From positions 102,847 through 166,846 of the forward strand of contig DASXWQ010000055.1 in NCBI GenBank assembly GCA_036503555.1: a DNA stretch of 64,000 nucleotides. The letters are read 5' to 3'. The stretch is from Actinocatenispora sp036503555. GTDB lineage: Bacteria; Actinomycetota; Actinomycetes; Mycobacteriales; Micromonosporaceae. Of the stretch, positions 1 through 9,114 are shown piece by piece (the stretch's first letter is position 1; the number at the start of each line of letters is the position of its first letter). The notes beneath the pieces are model-generated. The model was not told the origin of the DNA, ran no database searches, and saw only the letters and a program-made list of their open reading frames with translations. The position numbers and the translations under genes were made by a program.

Positions 1-521
1 CCCTCGCGTTGCACGGCCTGCCACCGGTGCCGGGCGTCGTCACCCGGCTCAACGTCGGCCGCCTCGTCGCCGGTACCGCCGCGAACGTCGTACCGGCGCG
101 GGCCGAGCTCGACGTCGAGGTACGCGCCGACAGCGAGCCGGCGCTCGTCGCGCTCACCGAGCGGGCCACGACGGTGCTGACGGGAGCGGCGGCGATGCAC
201 GGGCTCACCGTCGAGGTCACCGAGACCGGCCGCGCCACCGTCGCGGCGCAGGACGCGTCGGTCACCGCGGCGGTCACCGCCGCCGCGCGTACCGCGGGGG
301 TCACGACCTGCCTGCCGGCGGCGACGATGACCGCCAGCGACGACGCGACGGTCCTGATGGCGGCCGTACAGGCGCGCGGCGGCCTCGCCGGCTACCTGCT
401 CGTCGGCGCCGGCAACCCGGCGCCGCACCACCATCCCCGCTTCGACATCGACGAGCGGGCGCTCCCCGTCGCCGTCGACCTGCTGCACCACCTGGTACGC
501 GCCGGCCCGCCGCGGCGGTGA
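1..521 (+). CDS. M20-family amidohydrolase, C-terminal part (5' end outside window)
   Basis: This is the last ~172 codons of a protein that begins before the window; the reading frame is open from base 3. It matches the dimerisation lobe and final metal-site region of M20 peptidases/amidohydrolases of the aminoacylase/AbgB type. Visible features are a glycine-rich NVGRLVAGTAANVVPA stretch typical of the lid domain, ASDDATVLM, and a late His cluster (PAPHHHPRFDID) where these enzymes place their last zinc-binding His. Family members hydrolyse N-acyl or peptide bonds using a dinuclear metal site; the substrate cannot be read from this fragment. It ends 16 bases before the next gene, which is probably co-transcribed. 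Confidence 0.75.
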   Translation, partial: LALHGLPPVPGVVTRLNVGRLVAGTAANVVPARAELDVEVRADSEPALVALTERATTVLTGAAAMHGLTVEVTETGRATVAAQDASVTAAVTAAARTAGVTTCLPAATMTASDDATVLMAAVQARGGLAGYLLVGAGNPAPHHHPRFDIDERALPVAVDLLHHLVRAGPPRR

Positions 522-537
522 CGGTTACCGTCGGGGC

Positions 538-1374
538 ATGGCAACTCCGGCGGGGGCGCGGCGGCTCGTGCGCGCGGCGTACGAGCGGCAGGTCGCGGCG
601 GCCGGCGGCACGTGGCGGGCGTACGTCTCGGTGGCGGACGCGGACGGGACACCGCGCGCGGCGGTCGACGACGACGCGGACGCGGTGGTGCCGGCGTACA
701 GCGTGAACAAGATCGCGGTCGCGGTCGCCGTGCTGGACCGGATCGACCGCGGGCTGCTGGCGCTCGACACGACGGTCGAGGTCACCGCCGACATCGTGGT
801 ACCGGACGGGGACGGCGTGTTCGGCCTCGACGGCGGCTACCCGAGCCGCGTGACGATCGGGCACGTGCTCGCCACGCTGCTGACGATCTCCGACGACACC
901 GCGGTACGGCTGTGCGGCCTGCTCGTGCCGGGCGACGAGGTCAACGCGGTGCTCGCCGACCGGGGCTTCGCGCACACCCGGGTCGAGCCGGCCGCCGACC
1001 CGCACCGCTTCCACCTCGGCACCACCACCGCGCGGGAGACGCACGAGCTGCTGCGGCGGCTGGCCGGCGGCCGGCTCGTGTCGGCCGCCGCCACGGCGTA
1101 CCTGGTGGGGATCCTGCGTTCGCCGATCGCTGCCACCGACGGGATCCGGCGGACCATGTCGTCCGGCGAGCGGCGGCGCGTCGCCACCAAGGCCGGCTGG
1201 TACGCCGACGGCCGGCACGAGGCCGGCCTCGTCTTCGACCGCGCCGACCGGCCGGCCCTGACGTACGCGTTGTTCGCGTGCGGCCAGGGCGACGACGACA
1301 ATCTCGGCGCCACCCACCCGGCCGTCCAGGCCCGGGCGATGCTCGGCCGCGCGTTCCTCGCCGCCGCCGGCTGA
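538..1374 (+). CDS. Serine hydrolase of the class A beta-lactamase fold
   Basis: A 278-residue protein with the penicillin-recognising fold and no recognisable signal peptide. An SxxK-type site (YSVNKIAVA, near residue 56), an SDD in the usual SDN position (TISDDTA) and a KAGW in place of KTG are all present in order and at normal spacing. This supports an active-site serine enzyme. Without a signal peptide, and with the third motif altered, a cytoplasmic amidase or esterase-like role is as likely as true beta-lactamase activity. It follows the M20 hydrolase by 16 bases, suggesting a shared transcript. Confidence 0.7.
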   Translation: MATPAGARRLVRAAYERQVAAAGGTWRAYVSVADADGTPRAAVDDDADAVVPAYSVNKIAVAVAVLDRIDRGLLALDTTVEVTADIVVPDGDGVFGLDGGYPSRVTIGHVLATLLTISDDTAVRLCGLLVPGDEVNAVLADRGFAHTRVEPAADPHRFHLGTTTARETHELLRRLAGGRLVSAAATAYLVGILRSPIAATDGIRRTMSSGERRRVATKAGWYADGRHEAGLVFDRADRPALTYALFACGQGDDDNLGATHPAVQARAMLGRAFLAAAG

Positions 1375-1471
1375 CGACCAGTTTGTCGGATCATGGTCTG
1401 TTCGACGTCACCTGCCCGAATCGGCACGTACTCTGTCGGCTTCCGACTCGGTCACGCCATGGGGGGTACCA

Positions 1472-1876
1472 GTGCGAGCGCTGGGTACGACAGTCGCCGT
1501 CGTCGCGGTCTGCGCCGTCGCGGGATGCGGCAGCGCCACCGAACCGACGACCGCCAACCCGCCCCCGCGGTACGCGTCGCCGTCGCCCAGCGATCCGCTG
1601 CTCGCCCAGGCCCGCCGGCACAGCACGGTCCGGCTCACCGTCACGCTCGACGTGTCCTGGCGCCCCGAGGACGGTCTGACGGAGGCCGAGCTGGGCCGGC
1701 AGCGCACCGCGATCGCCGACGCCCAGGACACCCTGCTCGCGCAGCTCAGCCCGTACCGGTACCGGCTCGTCGAGCGCTACCGCAGCCGGCCGACGCTCGT
1801 CCTCGACGCCGACGAGCCCGCGACCGCGCACCTGCTCACCAGCGCCCTCGTCGCCTCGGTCACGGCCACGCCCTGA
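1472..1876 (+). CDS. Small predicted lipoprotein, function unknown
   Basis: A 134-residue product starting at GTG, with a G-rich ribosome site just upstream. The N-terminus is a short charged and hydrophobic segment ending in a lipobox (VAGC near residue 19), followed by a Pro/Ser/Thr-rich linker. The remaining ~95 residues are a soluble domain I do not recognise. It should be anchored to the outer face of the membrane. It converges on the AI-2E-family gene with only 11 bases between stop codons. Confidence 0.6.
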   Translation: MRALGTTVAVVAVCAVAGCGSATEPTTANPPPRYASPSPSDPLLAQARRHSTVRLTVTLDVSWRPEDGLTEAELGRQRTAIADAQDTLLAQLSPYRYRLVERYRSRPTLVLDADEPATAHLLTSALVASVTATP

Positions 1877-1887
1877 CGCGTAGCGCG

Positions 1888-3075
1888 TCACCTGTCGCCC
1901 GACTGCTCCGGCGCGTCGGGGGGGGTCGGCGAGTCCGGCGGCCGTGGGGTGCCGGACGGTTCCGGGGCGCGGGTACGGGCCGCCGCGGCGGCGAACCGGC
2001 CGCGGAACGCGTACCGGACGACGACCTGGAGCGCGGCGGTGACAGGCAGCGCCGCGACGGCGCCGACGAGCCCCGCCGCCGCGCCGCCGACCAGTGCCGC
2101 GATGAACGCCGACAGCGGCGACAGCGCCGTCGCCCGCGCGAGGATCCGCGGCGCCAGCACGTAGTTCTCCAGCTGCTGGTACGCGACGAAGAAGGCGACG
2201 GTGCCGAGCGCGACGCCGAGCGACACGGACAACGCCATCAGCGCGCCCAGGACCGCGCCGAGCGTCGCGCCGATCTGAGGCACGAGATCCAGCACGGCGA
2301 CGCCGATCGCCACCAGCGCCGAGTAGGGCACTCCGACGACCAGGAAGAAGACGTACGCGGAGCCGCCGGCGGCGAGGCAGATCACGAGCTGCCCGGTGAC
2401 GTACCCGCCGATCTTGCCGAGCGCCTCGTCGAGCACGGCGGCCTTCTCCGGCGAGCCGAGCAGCGTGCCGATGTTGGCCACGATCCGCGGCAGCGCGAGC
2501 ATGAAGTACACCGTGAGGGCGCCGACGGTCAGCACGCTGAACAGGGCGCCGAGCAGCTTGGTCAGCAGCCCGAACAGCGCGCCGACACCCGATGACAGCA
2601 GGTCCGGCAGCTTGCCCAGCGCGCTCTGCGCGGCGGACTGGACGCGCGGATCCGACAGGTACCGGCCGAGCGCGGTGTTCCGGTCACCGAGGTCGTGGCC
2701 GATCCGGTCGACGATGCCCGGCAGCGCGTGCACGAACTCGCCGAACTGCCGCGCGGCGGGGATGAACGCGACGACCGACAGCCCGACGACGACGGCGAGC
2801 AGGCCGACGCAGACGACGAGCACGGCCAGCCCGCGCCGCCGTACCAGCCGCTGCACCCAGCGCACCAACGGATCCAGCCCCGCCGCGAGCAGGAACGCCA
2901 GGAAGATCAGCACCAGCACGGCCCGGGCCCGTACGACGAGCCCGGCCACGCCGACCGTCACGAGCACCACGGCCGTGACGATCGCGTACCGCCAGGGCCA
3001 GGTGCGCAGGCCGCCACCCGGGGACGCGTCCGACCCGCCGGGTTCGGCCGGCGGGTCGGGCGACGGGTGCGTCAC
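1888..3075 (-). CDS. AI-2E family transporter (PerM-like)
   Basis: 395 residues from a GTG whose bases overlap the stop of the upstream gene (GTGA), so translation is probably coupled. After a Pro-rich cytoplasmic tail there are two early membrane helices, a soluble loop (about residues 110-190), and then a block of helices with the glycine-rich pattern of the AI-2E/PerM family, for example VPQIGATLGAVLGALMAL. Family members are multi-pass proteins of about 350 residues; some export autoinducer-2 and others act as ion antiporters, so the substrate is not defined here. The C-terminus is Pro-rich. Longer in-frame starts overlap the upstream gene and are unlikely. Confidence 0.8.
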   Translation of the reverse strand: MTHPSPDPPAEPGGSDASPGGGLRTWPWRYAIVTAVVLVTVGVAGLVVRARAVLVLIFLAFLLAAGLDPLVRWVQRLVRRRGLAVLVVCVGLLAVVVGLSVVAFIPAARQFGEFVHALPGIVDRIGHDLGDRNTALGRYLSDPRVQSAAQSALGKLPDLLSSGVGALFGLLTKLLGALFSVLTVGALTVYFMLALPRIVANIGTLLGSPEKAAVLDEALGKIGGYVTGQLVICLAAGGSAYVFFLVVGVPYSALVAIGVAVLDLVPQIGATLGAVLGALMALSVSLGVALGTVAFFVAYQQLENYVLAPRILARATALSPLSAFIAALVGGAAAGLVGAVAALPVTAALQVVVRYAFRGRFAAAAARTRAPEPSGTPRPPDSPTPPDAPEQSGDR

Positions 3076-3728
3076 GCGGTCAGGCGTACGCCGGGCCGCT
3101 CCACGGCGGTCCGCGCGGTACCGGACACCAGCGCGGTGATGGCGATCCCGATGACGAGGTTCGCGACGGCGGTGGCGCCCTTGGCCTCCCACGACTGGGA
3201 CGTGACCAGCGGTACGAGCGTGGCGATGGCCGTGCACAGCCCGCCGATCCAGCCGAAGTAGAAGAACGGCCGCGGGGTGCCGATGAGCAGCAGGTGCATC
3301 ACGCCGGTGGCGAGCAGCGCGGCGACCGCCGACACCAGCGCGTACCCGACGGCGGTGCCCTGGAAGACCGCGCCGCCCGGCTTCACGCCGAGCATCGGCA
3401 GGTCCAGGATCCCGTGCACGATGAGGAACGCGACGAGCGCGACCCCGGCGGAGATGAGCGCTGCGACCACGCCGCCGGTCCACAGCCGGCTCGCGTTGAC
3501 GACGGGCCGGTCGCTGTGCGGGCTGCCGGCCGGTGCGTACCGGCCGGGTGCGCCGCCGGCGGTCGGCCGGTAGCTGCCGGGTGCGCCTGCACCCGACGCG
3601 TAGTTTCCGGGAGGTCCCGCCGCCGACCCGTACTCGCCGGGCAGTTCGGGTCCGTAGTCGGGCATCTTGCTCGTCCGGTCCTCCGGCCGCTGCGGCTGGG
3701 CCGAGCCATACCAGGTCACGTCAGCCAC
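3072..3728 (-). CDS. Four-helix membrane protein, DUF6069-like
   Basis: 218 residues. The first ~75 are a Pro/Gly/Tyr-rich cytoplasmic tail with imperfect repeats (PGNYASG, PGSYRPT, PGRYAPA). Four hydrophobic segments follow, with the LDLPMLGVKPGGA loop after the first helix that I associate with DUF6069 proteins of actinomycetes. Function is unknown. It is the promoter-proximal partner of the AI-2E-family gene, with a 4-base overlap. Confidence 0.65.
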   Translation of the reverse strand: MADVTWYGSAQPQRPEDRTSKMPDYGPELPGEYGSAAGPPGNYASGAGAPGSYRPTAGGAPGRYAPAGSPHSDRPVVNASRLWTGGVVAALISAGVALVAFLIVHGILDLPMLGVKPGGAVFQGTAVGYALVSAVAALLATGVMHLLLIGTPRPFFYFGWIGGLCTAIATLVPLVTSQSWEAKGATAVANLVIGIAITALVSGTARTAVERPGVRLTA

Positions 3729-3783
3729 CTCCTCGCTAACAGGATCTCCGCGGTCACCCTCCGTGCGCAGCGAAATGGTCGGA

Positions 3784-4440
3784 TCAGGTCAACAACAGCG
3801 CCGCGTACCCGACGGCCAGCCAGAACCGGACCGCCGGGGCCGGCCAGATCGCCGTGCCGCGCAGGTGATGCAGCCGTACCGTCGCCTGCCAGCCACCTGC
3901 CCACGCCACGATCAGCGGCACGGCGACGCCGAGCGTGCCGCCCAACGCCAGCAGCGCCGCCGCCAGCAGGTCGGTACGCCCGTCGGTGCGGGTGCCGGCG
4001 AGCACCACGGCGGCGGCGAGCAGCAGCACCAGGTTCAGCGGGTCGCGCAGCATCAGCCGGATCGCGAGCGGAGCCACCCCGTGCACCGGCAGCGTGCCGA
4101 CCGGGTACAGCCAGCGGGGCGGCTGCCAGCCGTGCTCGCGGCGGCGGGCGACCAGCGCCCGGCCGTACAGGAGGGCGACGGCGACCAGCGCGACGCCGAG
4201 CAGCACCGACAGCCACGTACCGGCGCGGTCGGGCAGCCGCGCGTTCGGCGAGGCGTACCGGATGGCGGCGGTGACGGCGAAGCAGGCCACGGCGCCGGCC
4301 AGCCACCAGAACAGCAGGAACAGCCCGGCGCGCAGCCGGCCGTCCGGCCCGATCAGCAGCACCGCGACGGCCACCGCGGGCAGCGGCGCGACGAGCAGAC
4401 CCACCGCGTACGGCAGGACGGCGAGCAGCGTGGCACCCAT
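3784..4440 (-). CDS. GAP-family (Sap-like) membrane protein
   Basis: 218 residues, almost entirely membrane-spanning (about six helices), with the early LPYAVGLLVAPLPAVAVA segment and the central RDPLNLVLLLAAAVVLA segment seen in GAP/Sap (sulfolipid-1-addressing protein) family members. In mycobacteria related proteins help move glycolipids across the membrane; transfer of that role here is inference. It lies alone on the minus strand, about 55 bases downstream of the start of the DUF6069-like gene's region, with its own start at ATG 4440. Confidence 0.6.
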   Translation of the reverse strand: MGATLLAVLPYAVGLLVAPLPAVAVAVLLIGPDGRLRAGLFLLFWWLAGAVACFAVTAAIRYASPNARLPDRAGTWLSVLLGVALVAVALLYGRALVARRREHGWQPPRWLYPVGTLPVHGVAPLAIRLMLRDPLNLVLLLAAAVVLAGTRTDGRTDLLAAALLALGGTLGVAVPLIVAWAGGWQATVRLHHLRGTAIWPAPAVRFWLAVGYAALLLT

Positions 4441-4606
4441 GGGCCGCTCAGCGCATCCGGCGCGCCGCCGGGTACCGGACCGCCACGCACGCGCTCATCG
4501 ACATCCCCCTGTCGCCCCCGTACGGCCGAGGCCGTCACCACCGACAGTAGGGAGGCGGCCCGCCGGACCGCACGGAAACGGTGGGATCAGTTGCGCGACA
4601 AGGAAA

Positions 4607-5326
4607 TCAGCCCTCGGTACGGTCTTGGGTGGTAGCGGGCGGCGGCTGGTCGGCCGCGCTGTGCGAGATCGGCTGGTCGGCCATGCTGTGGCTGGCGCGC
4701 GTGCCGGGCGCAGTGCCGGGCACGTTGCCGGGCCACGCCGAGCGGTCGGCCGCGTCCACCATCGCCTCGGCCGTGTCCCCGATCCGGTCCGCGGCGGACC
4801 GCACCTGGAACGCCAGGATGATCTCGGTGATACCGCGCATCATGGCGCCGAAGCCGACCCACAGGACGAGCAGCACCGCCGACCGCCCGGTGTAGCCGAC
4901 CGCCCAGAACGCCAGCGCGATCTCCAACGCGCCGGTGATCAGCCGCAGCCACCACAGGTCCACCCGTACGGCGAGCGACATCACCACGTCGAAGGTGCCC
5001 TTGAACAACAGGAACCAGCCGAGTACCCGGGCCAGCGTGACGAACGTCGGTCCCGGCCACACGAACGCGACGACCGCGGCGGCCACGAACAGCACGCCGA
5101 GCGCGATGTGCGCCCAACGCCAGTGTTTGGTCAGCACCGCGATCAGGCCCTCGTTCAGCCCGGCGACGAGCGCGACGACACCGAACAGGACGGAGATGGC
5201 GGCGACACTCGCCACGTTGAACTGGAGTATCGCGAGCGAGAGCAGGACCCACAGCACACCGGTGACGATGAACATCCACCACGGCCCGACTGCTTCCCGC
5301 GCCATCCGGCGTGCGGTCGTCGACAT
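4607..5326 (-). CDS. HdeD family membrane protein (DUF308)
   Basis: 239 residues with six hydrophobic segments arranged as the DUF308 repeats of HdeD, including GVLWVLLSLAILQF and a second copy around VLFVAAAVVAFVWPGP. A hydrophilic tail of ~50 residues is rich in acidic residues and Ser. E. coli HdeD contributes to acid resistance, but the actinomycete paralogues are uncharacterised. The ATG is preceded by a GGGGAGGGG purine run on the coding strand. Confidence 0.8.
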   Translation of the reverse strand: MSTTARRMAREAVGPWWMFIVTGVLWVLLSLAILQFNVASVAAISVLFGVVALVAGLNEGLIAVLTKHWRWAHIALGVLFVAAAVVAFVWPGPTFVTLARVLGWFLLFKGTFDVVMSLAVRVDLWWLRLITGALEIALAFWAVGYTGRSAVLLVLWVGFGAMMRGITEIILAFQVRSAADRIGDTAEAMVDAADRSAWPGNVPGTAPGTRASHSMADQPISHSAADQPPPATTQDRTEG

Positions 5327-5429
5327 GTCCGCCCCTCCCCCAAGGTGCGTACGGGGCGGTCGATGAGGTACCCCGTCCCGGCTTGGACGCTACCGCGTGA
5401 CCGGCGTCGATCAGGACGGAACGGCCCGA

Positions 5430-6077
5430 TCAGGCGCCGTCGGTGCCGGGCTCCGCCGCCCCGTCCCGCGCCGGCCGGGTACGCCGGCGGACGCGTACCG
5501 CGAGCAGTGCGACGACGGCCGCCGCGGCGAGCGCGCCGAGCGCGATCCCGCCGCCGGTGCCGACCGCGTCCGCCACCTGCCGGTACGAGGCGCCGGCCAG
5601 GTATCCGGCCAGGACGAACGTGGCGCCCCAGCTCGCCGCGGCCGGCGCGCTGTGCGCGAGGAACCGCCGGTAGCTCATCCCCGACAACCCGCCGATCCGC
5701 GGTACCAGGGTGCGCAGCCCGGTCAGGTAGCGGGCGCCGACCACGGCGAGCCCGCCGTAGCAGAGGACGAACCGTTCGGCGCGGTCCCAGCGGCGCTCGC
5801 CGACGACGCGGCGCAGCCGGTCGCGCCGCGTCGCCCACCGGCGCCCGACGAGGAACGCCGTCGTGTCGCCCAGCCCGGCGCCGAGTACGCCGGTCGCGAC
5901 GGCCACCGGCAGCGGTACCGCGCCGGCGTGCGCGAGGAACCCGAGCAGCAGCATCGACCCGACACTCGGCAGTACGACGCCGAGGACCAGCGCCGGTTCG
6001 GCGAACACGACGAGCCCCGGTACGAGGCACATGAGGGCGGGCGGCAGGCCCAGGACCCACTGCGTCAACAGGTGCAC
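5430..6077 (-). CDS. DedA family membrane protein
   Basis: 215 residues. The DedA/SNARE-associated (VTT) pattern is clear: a re-entrant acidic segment (VVFAEPALVLGVVLPSVGSM), then GxGDTTAFLVGR, then the FVLCYGGLAVVGARYLTGLRT block with its conserved Arg residues, then closing helices. Family members are implicated in flipping undecaprenyl phosphate and phosphatidylethanolamine, which would suit a neighbourhood with glycosyltransferase and cell-wall genes. It is divergent from the glycosyltransferase gene that begins at 6353. Confidence 0.85.
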   Translation of the reverse strand: MHLLTQWVLGLPPALMCLVPGLVVFAEPALVLGVVLPSVGSMLLLGFLAHAGAVPLPVAVATGVLGAGLGDTTAFLVGRRWATRRDRLRRVVGERRWDRAERFVLCYGGLAVVGARYLTGLRTLVPRIGGLSGMSYRRFLAHSAPAAASWGATFVLAGYLAGASYRQVADAVGTGGGIALGALAAAAVVALLAVRVRRRTRPARDGAAEPGTDGA

Positions 6078-6352
6078 GGATCACCACCGGCATAAACGAT
6101 CACGCTTTACCCTGGCCGGTCCGGCTATGTCCGGTCATCGGGCGGATCCCCCCGCGTGCCCCGGAGCGGGACCACCTTTTGGTCGACCGTCCCCTCAGGG
6201 TGTGTTCGGGGTAGCCCTACCGCGATTTCAGGGGAAGCCAGCATGGTCCCGACGGGCGGTTCGCTGAGAAAGTCTTGAGAGCAACCTCGGCACCGGGATC
6301 TTCCCGCGGCGCCGGTGATTCCCCCTGTCCTCATCCGATGGAGTACTCAACC

Positions 6353-8143
6353 ATGCCCAGCGCGGCCACTGTCACCCGGCGCCCGGAAAACCGTGGCGGC
6401 ACAAGGATTCCCCGGCCGGGACGCAGACGCGCCGGTACCCCGCCCGTACCGTGCGACGGCTCGGCGCGGCGACCGCACGTGTCGGTCGTGTCGGCGAGCA
6501 TCGGCGGCGGCCACGACGCGGCGGCCAACGAGATCGTGCGCCGGCTGCGGGCGACCGGCCACCGCGCGGAGCGGTTCGACCTGCTCGACATGTTCCCGCT
6601 GCGGTTCGGTGCGGTGCTCCGCAAGCTGTACGCGACGCAGCTGGCCGTGGCGCCCGCGACGTGGGGTCCGCTCTGCGCGCTGCTCGGCACCCGGCCGATG
6701 GTGTGGCTGCAGGGTCTCATCGGCCTGCTGTTCACCGGGCGGGCGATGCGCCGCCGGGTCGGCGGATCCGCCGCCGTGGTCAGCACGTACCCGATCGCCA
6801 CGCTGGTGCTGGGGCGGATGCGGCGGTCCGGGCTGGACGTCCCGCTGCTCGCGTACCTGCCGGACGTGGCGGTGCATCCGCTGTGGCGCAGCGCCGGCTG
6901 CGACACGTACCTGGCGCCGTACCGGACCACGGCCGAGCAGGCCGTCGCGATGGGCGCCCGGGACGTACGGCTGGTCGGCGCGGCGGTACGCCCGGAGTTC
7001 TCCGGCGGTCGCGGCGACATGGCGGCGGCGCGGCGGCGGTTCGGGCTGCCGGCGACCGGCCGGCTTGCGCTGGTCGTGGCCGGCGCGTGGGCGGTCGGTG
7101 ACGTCGAGCGGACCGCCGCGGACATCGCCGCGAGCGGCGCCGCCACGCCGGTCGTGGTGTGCGCGACGAACGACGCGCTGCACGCCGCCGTCACCGACGC
7201 CGGGTCCGGCATCGCGCTCGGCTGGGTGGACGACATGGCGACGCTGATGCGGGCCTGCGACGTGGTCGTCACCAACGGCGGCGGCATCACCTCCGCCGAG
7301 GCGGCGCAGCTCGGCGTGCCGGTGCTGGTCTACCGGCCGCTGCCGGGCCACGCCCGGGACAACGCCGCGGTGTTCGACGCGGCGGGCATCGCCACCTGGG
7401 TACGCCGTGCCGACGACCTCGCCGCCGCCCTGCGCGCGCCGGCGCCGGCGGTGGCCACCCCGGCCGGCGCACCGGACCCGGCGGCGGTCGTCGCCGCGGC
7501 GGCCGGCGTACCGGTGCGGGTGCCGGTGGCGCGCCGCCGGGTACGCCGGCTCGTCGCGGCGGGCGCGCTCGCCGTGGCCGGCGCGTGGGTCGCCACCGGC
7601 GGTACCAGCGCCGCGGTCGCGCACGGCTTCCAGTCCATGCGGCCCGCCGCGCGCGGCATCTACCTGGTCGTGGACCTGCCCACGGACCGGCCGACCGACC
7701 CGGATGCGCTCGCGAACCTGGCCGGCATGCACGCCGGTCTCGCCGTCACCCACGACCTCGTCGTACGCCAGCCCGAGACGGTACGCACCGCCGCGCGCGA
7801 CGGCATCCGCCTGCTCAACGCCGGCTCCGGCCGCCCGTACGAGACGGGTCTGGTCGCCCGGCGGTACGCGATCGGCGACACCGCGAGGCTGGTCCGCGAG
7901 CTGACCGGGCGGCCGCCCGCCGCACTGGTCTCGGACGGCAGCCTCGACTCGATCGACGTGGCCAGCGCCGCCTGGGTACACGAGCGCATCCTGGTACCGA
8001 ACCGGGTCGTGCCCGCCGGCGCCCCGGTGACCGTCCGTCCCGGCCAGGTGCTGCTGGTCGACTTCCCCGCCGGACGCCCCGCCGACACCGGCCTCGTGGC
8101 CGTCGGCCGGGACATCCACACCCCCGTCCTGGAGATCGCATGA
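6353..8143 (+). CDS. MGDG-synthase-like glycosyltransferase fused to a NodB-like domain without catalytic motifs
   Basis: 596 residues. I chose ATG 6353 because GGAG ends 9 bases before it; two in-frame starts lie further upstream. The N-terminal half resembles processive lipid glycosyltransferases (MGDG synthase/MurG fold). It has an ASIGGGHDAAANEI acceptor-side loop near residue 60 and a NGGGITSAEAAQLGVPV donor-sugar signature followed by the PLPGHARDNA motif. After a membrane segment around residues 400-425, the last ~170 residues follow the layout of a polysaccharide-deacetylase (NodB) domain, but TFDDGP and the HxxxH metal ligands are absent. The stop overlaps a short ORF by ATGA and a real deacetylase follows, so a lipid-linked glycan is made and modified here (inference). 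Confidence 0.75.
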   Translation: MPSAATVTRRPENRGGTRIPRPGRRRAGTPPVPCDGSARRPHVSVVSASIGGGHDAAANEIVRRLRATGHRAERFDLLDMFPLRFGAVLRKLYATQLAVAPATWGPLCALLGTRPMVWLQGLIGLLFTGRAMRRRVGGSAAVVSTYPIATLVLGRMRRSGLDVPLLAYLPDVAVHPLWRSAGCDTYLAPYRTTAEQAVAMGARDVRLVGAAVRPEFSGGRGDMAAARRRFGLPATGRLALVVAGAWAVGDVERTAADIAASGAATPVVVCATNDALHAAVTDAGSGIALGWVDDMATLMRACDVVVTNGGGITSAEAAQLGVPVLVYRPLPGHARDNAAVFDAAGIATWVRRADDLAAALRAPAPAVATPAGAPDPAAVVAAAAGVPVRVPVARRRVRRLVAAGALAVAGAWVATGGTSAAVAHGFQSMRPAARGIYLVVDLPTDRPTDPDALANLAGMHAGLAVTHDLVVRQPETVRTAARDGIRLLNAGSGRPYETGLVARRYAIGDTARLVRELTGRPPAALVSDGSLDSIDVASAAWVHERILVPNRVVPAGAPVTVRPGQVLLVDFPAGRPADTGLVAVGRDIHTPVLEIA

Positions 8144-8268
8144 GCGAGCGGGTCACAGGCCGGGTTGAAGGGCGGAAGGCGGACATGAGCGAGCGTGCGG
8201 AAGCGAATCAGGGGGCACGGCGCGTCGTGCCTCATGGCCGGTCGGAGCGAAGCGGAGAACGGACATGA
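8140..8268 (+). CDS. 42-codon ORF joined by ATGA overlaps on both sides
   Basis: The ORF starts in the ATGA that ends the glycosyltransferase and stops in the ATGA that begins the deacetylase, so all three could be translated by termination-reinitiation. The product is short and very rich in Arg, Glu, Ser and Gly with no hydrophobic core. The DNA contains an 11-base direct repeat, ATGAGCGAGCG, at 8140 and 8185, and GGACATGAG at 8181 and 8261. This looks as much like a low-complexity linker or dispersed repeat as a gene. Coding status is uncertain. Confidence 0.35.
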   Translation: MSERVTGRVEGRKADMSERAEANQGARRVVPHGRSERSGERT

Positions 8269-9041
8269 GTTTTTGGGGTACGCGCGGCGGTCTCGGCGCC
8301 GCGGCACTGGCGGTCGCCGCGGCGACGCACGTCGCGCCGGCGGTGGCCGCGTGGTCGGTGCCGCGCCGGCTGTTCCTGCCCGGGCTGGCCGGGATCGGCC
8401 GGCCGGACCACGTGGCGTTGACGTTCGACGACGGCCCGGACCCGCGGTCCACCCCGGTGATGCTCGACCTGTTGGCGCGCCGCGGCGTACGCGCGACGTT
8501 CTTCCTCGTCGGGAAGAACGTCGCGGCCAACCCGGGGCTCGCGGCGGAGATCGCGGCGGCCGGACACGAGCTGGCGGTGCACGGGCTGCGGCACCGGCTG
8601 CTGCTGAAGTACCCGCCGGGCCGGGTGTACCGCGACCTCGCGTACGCGCGGGCGCTGGTGGCGTCGGCGGCGGGTGTCGAGCCGCGCTGGTTCCGGCCGC
8701 CGTTCGGGGTGCTGAGCACGGGCGCGGCGGTGGCGGCGCGGCGGTTGCGGATGCGTACGGTGCTGTGGTCGGCGTGGGGGCGGGACTGGACGGCGACGGC
8801 GACCGGCGACTCGGTCTTCTCGTGCGTGTCGCGCGAGCTGGCCGGCGGCGGCACGGTGCTGCTGCACGACACGGCGAGCGACACCGCGGCGCCGGACTCG
8901 TGGCGCGCGACGGTCGACGCGGTACCCCGGCTGCTCGACCTGTGCGCGGTCCGCGGCTGGTCGGTCGGTCCGCTGGCCGAGCACGGCCTGGCCGCGCCGG
9001 TACCCCCGGTGCGGGTGCTGGAGCCGGCGCGGGCGGCCTGA
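8265..9041 (+). CDS. Polysaccharide deacetylase (NodB fold, CE4)
   Basis: 258 residues with an N-terminal hydrophobic segment that would act as a signal peptide or anchor. All five CE4 motifs are present in order: TFDDGPD near residue 52, HGLRH supplying the metal-binding His pair near residue 107, RPPFG near 145, the DWTATATGD region, and VLLHD with its catalytic His near 205. The enzyme should therefore be active and remove N-acetyl groups from an extracellular glycan such as peptidoglycan. ATG 8265 overlaps the short upstream ORF. Transcription should end at the terminator at 9115. Confidence 0.85.
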   Translation: MSFWGTRGGLGAAALAVAAATHVAPAVAAWSVPRRLFLPGLAGIGRPDHVALTFDDGPDPRSTPVMLDLLARRGVRATFFLVGKNVAANPGLAAEIAAAGHELAVHGLRHRLLLKYPPGRVYRDLAYARALVASAAGVEPRWFRPPFGVLSTGAAVAARRLRMRTVLWSAWGRDWTATATGDSVFSCVSRELAGGGTVLLHDTASDTAAPDSWRATVDAVPRLLDLCAVRGWSVGPLAEHGLAAPVPPVRVLEPARAA

Positions 9042-9076
9042 GCCGTCCGTACTCCGATCGGGTACGGGGCACGTGA

Positions 9077-9095
9077 GTGTCCCGGCCCGGGACAC
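9077..9095. repeat. 19-base perfect palindrome downstream of the deacetylase
   Basis: GTGTCCCGG and CCGGGACAC are perfect inverted arms around one central base, 36 bases after the deacetylase stop. It could be a protein-binding site or simply fold with the terminator that starts 20 bases later. Confidence 0.4.
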
Positions 9096-9114
9096 ACCAC
9101 CAAGAACAACACTT

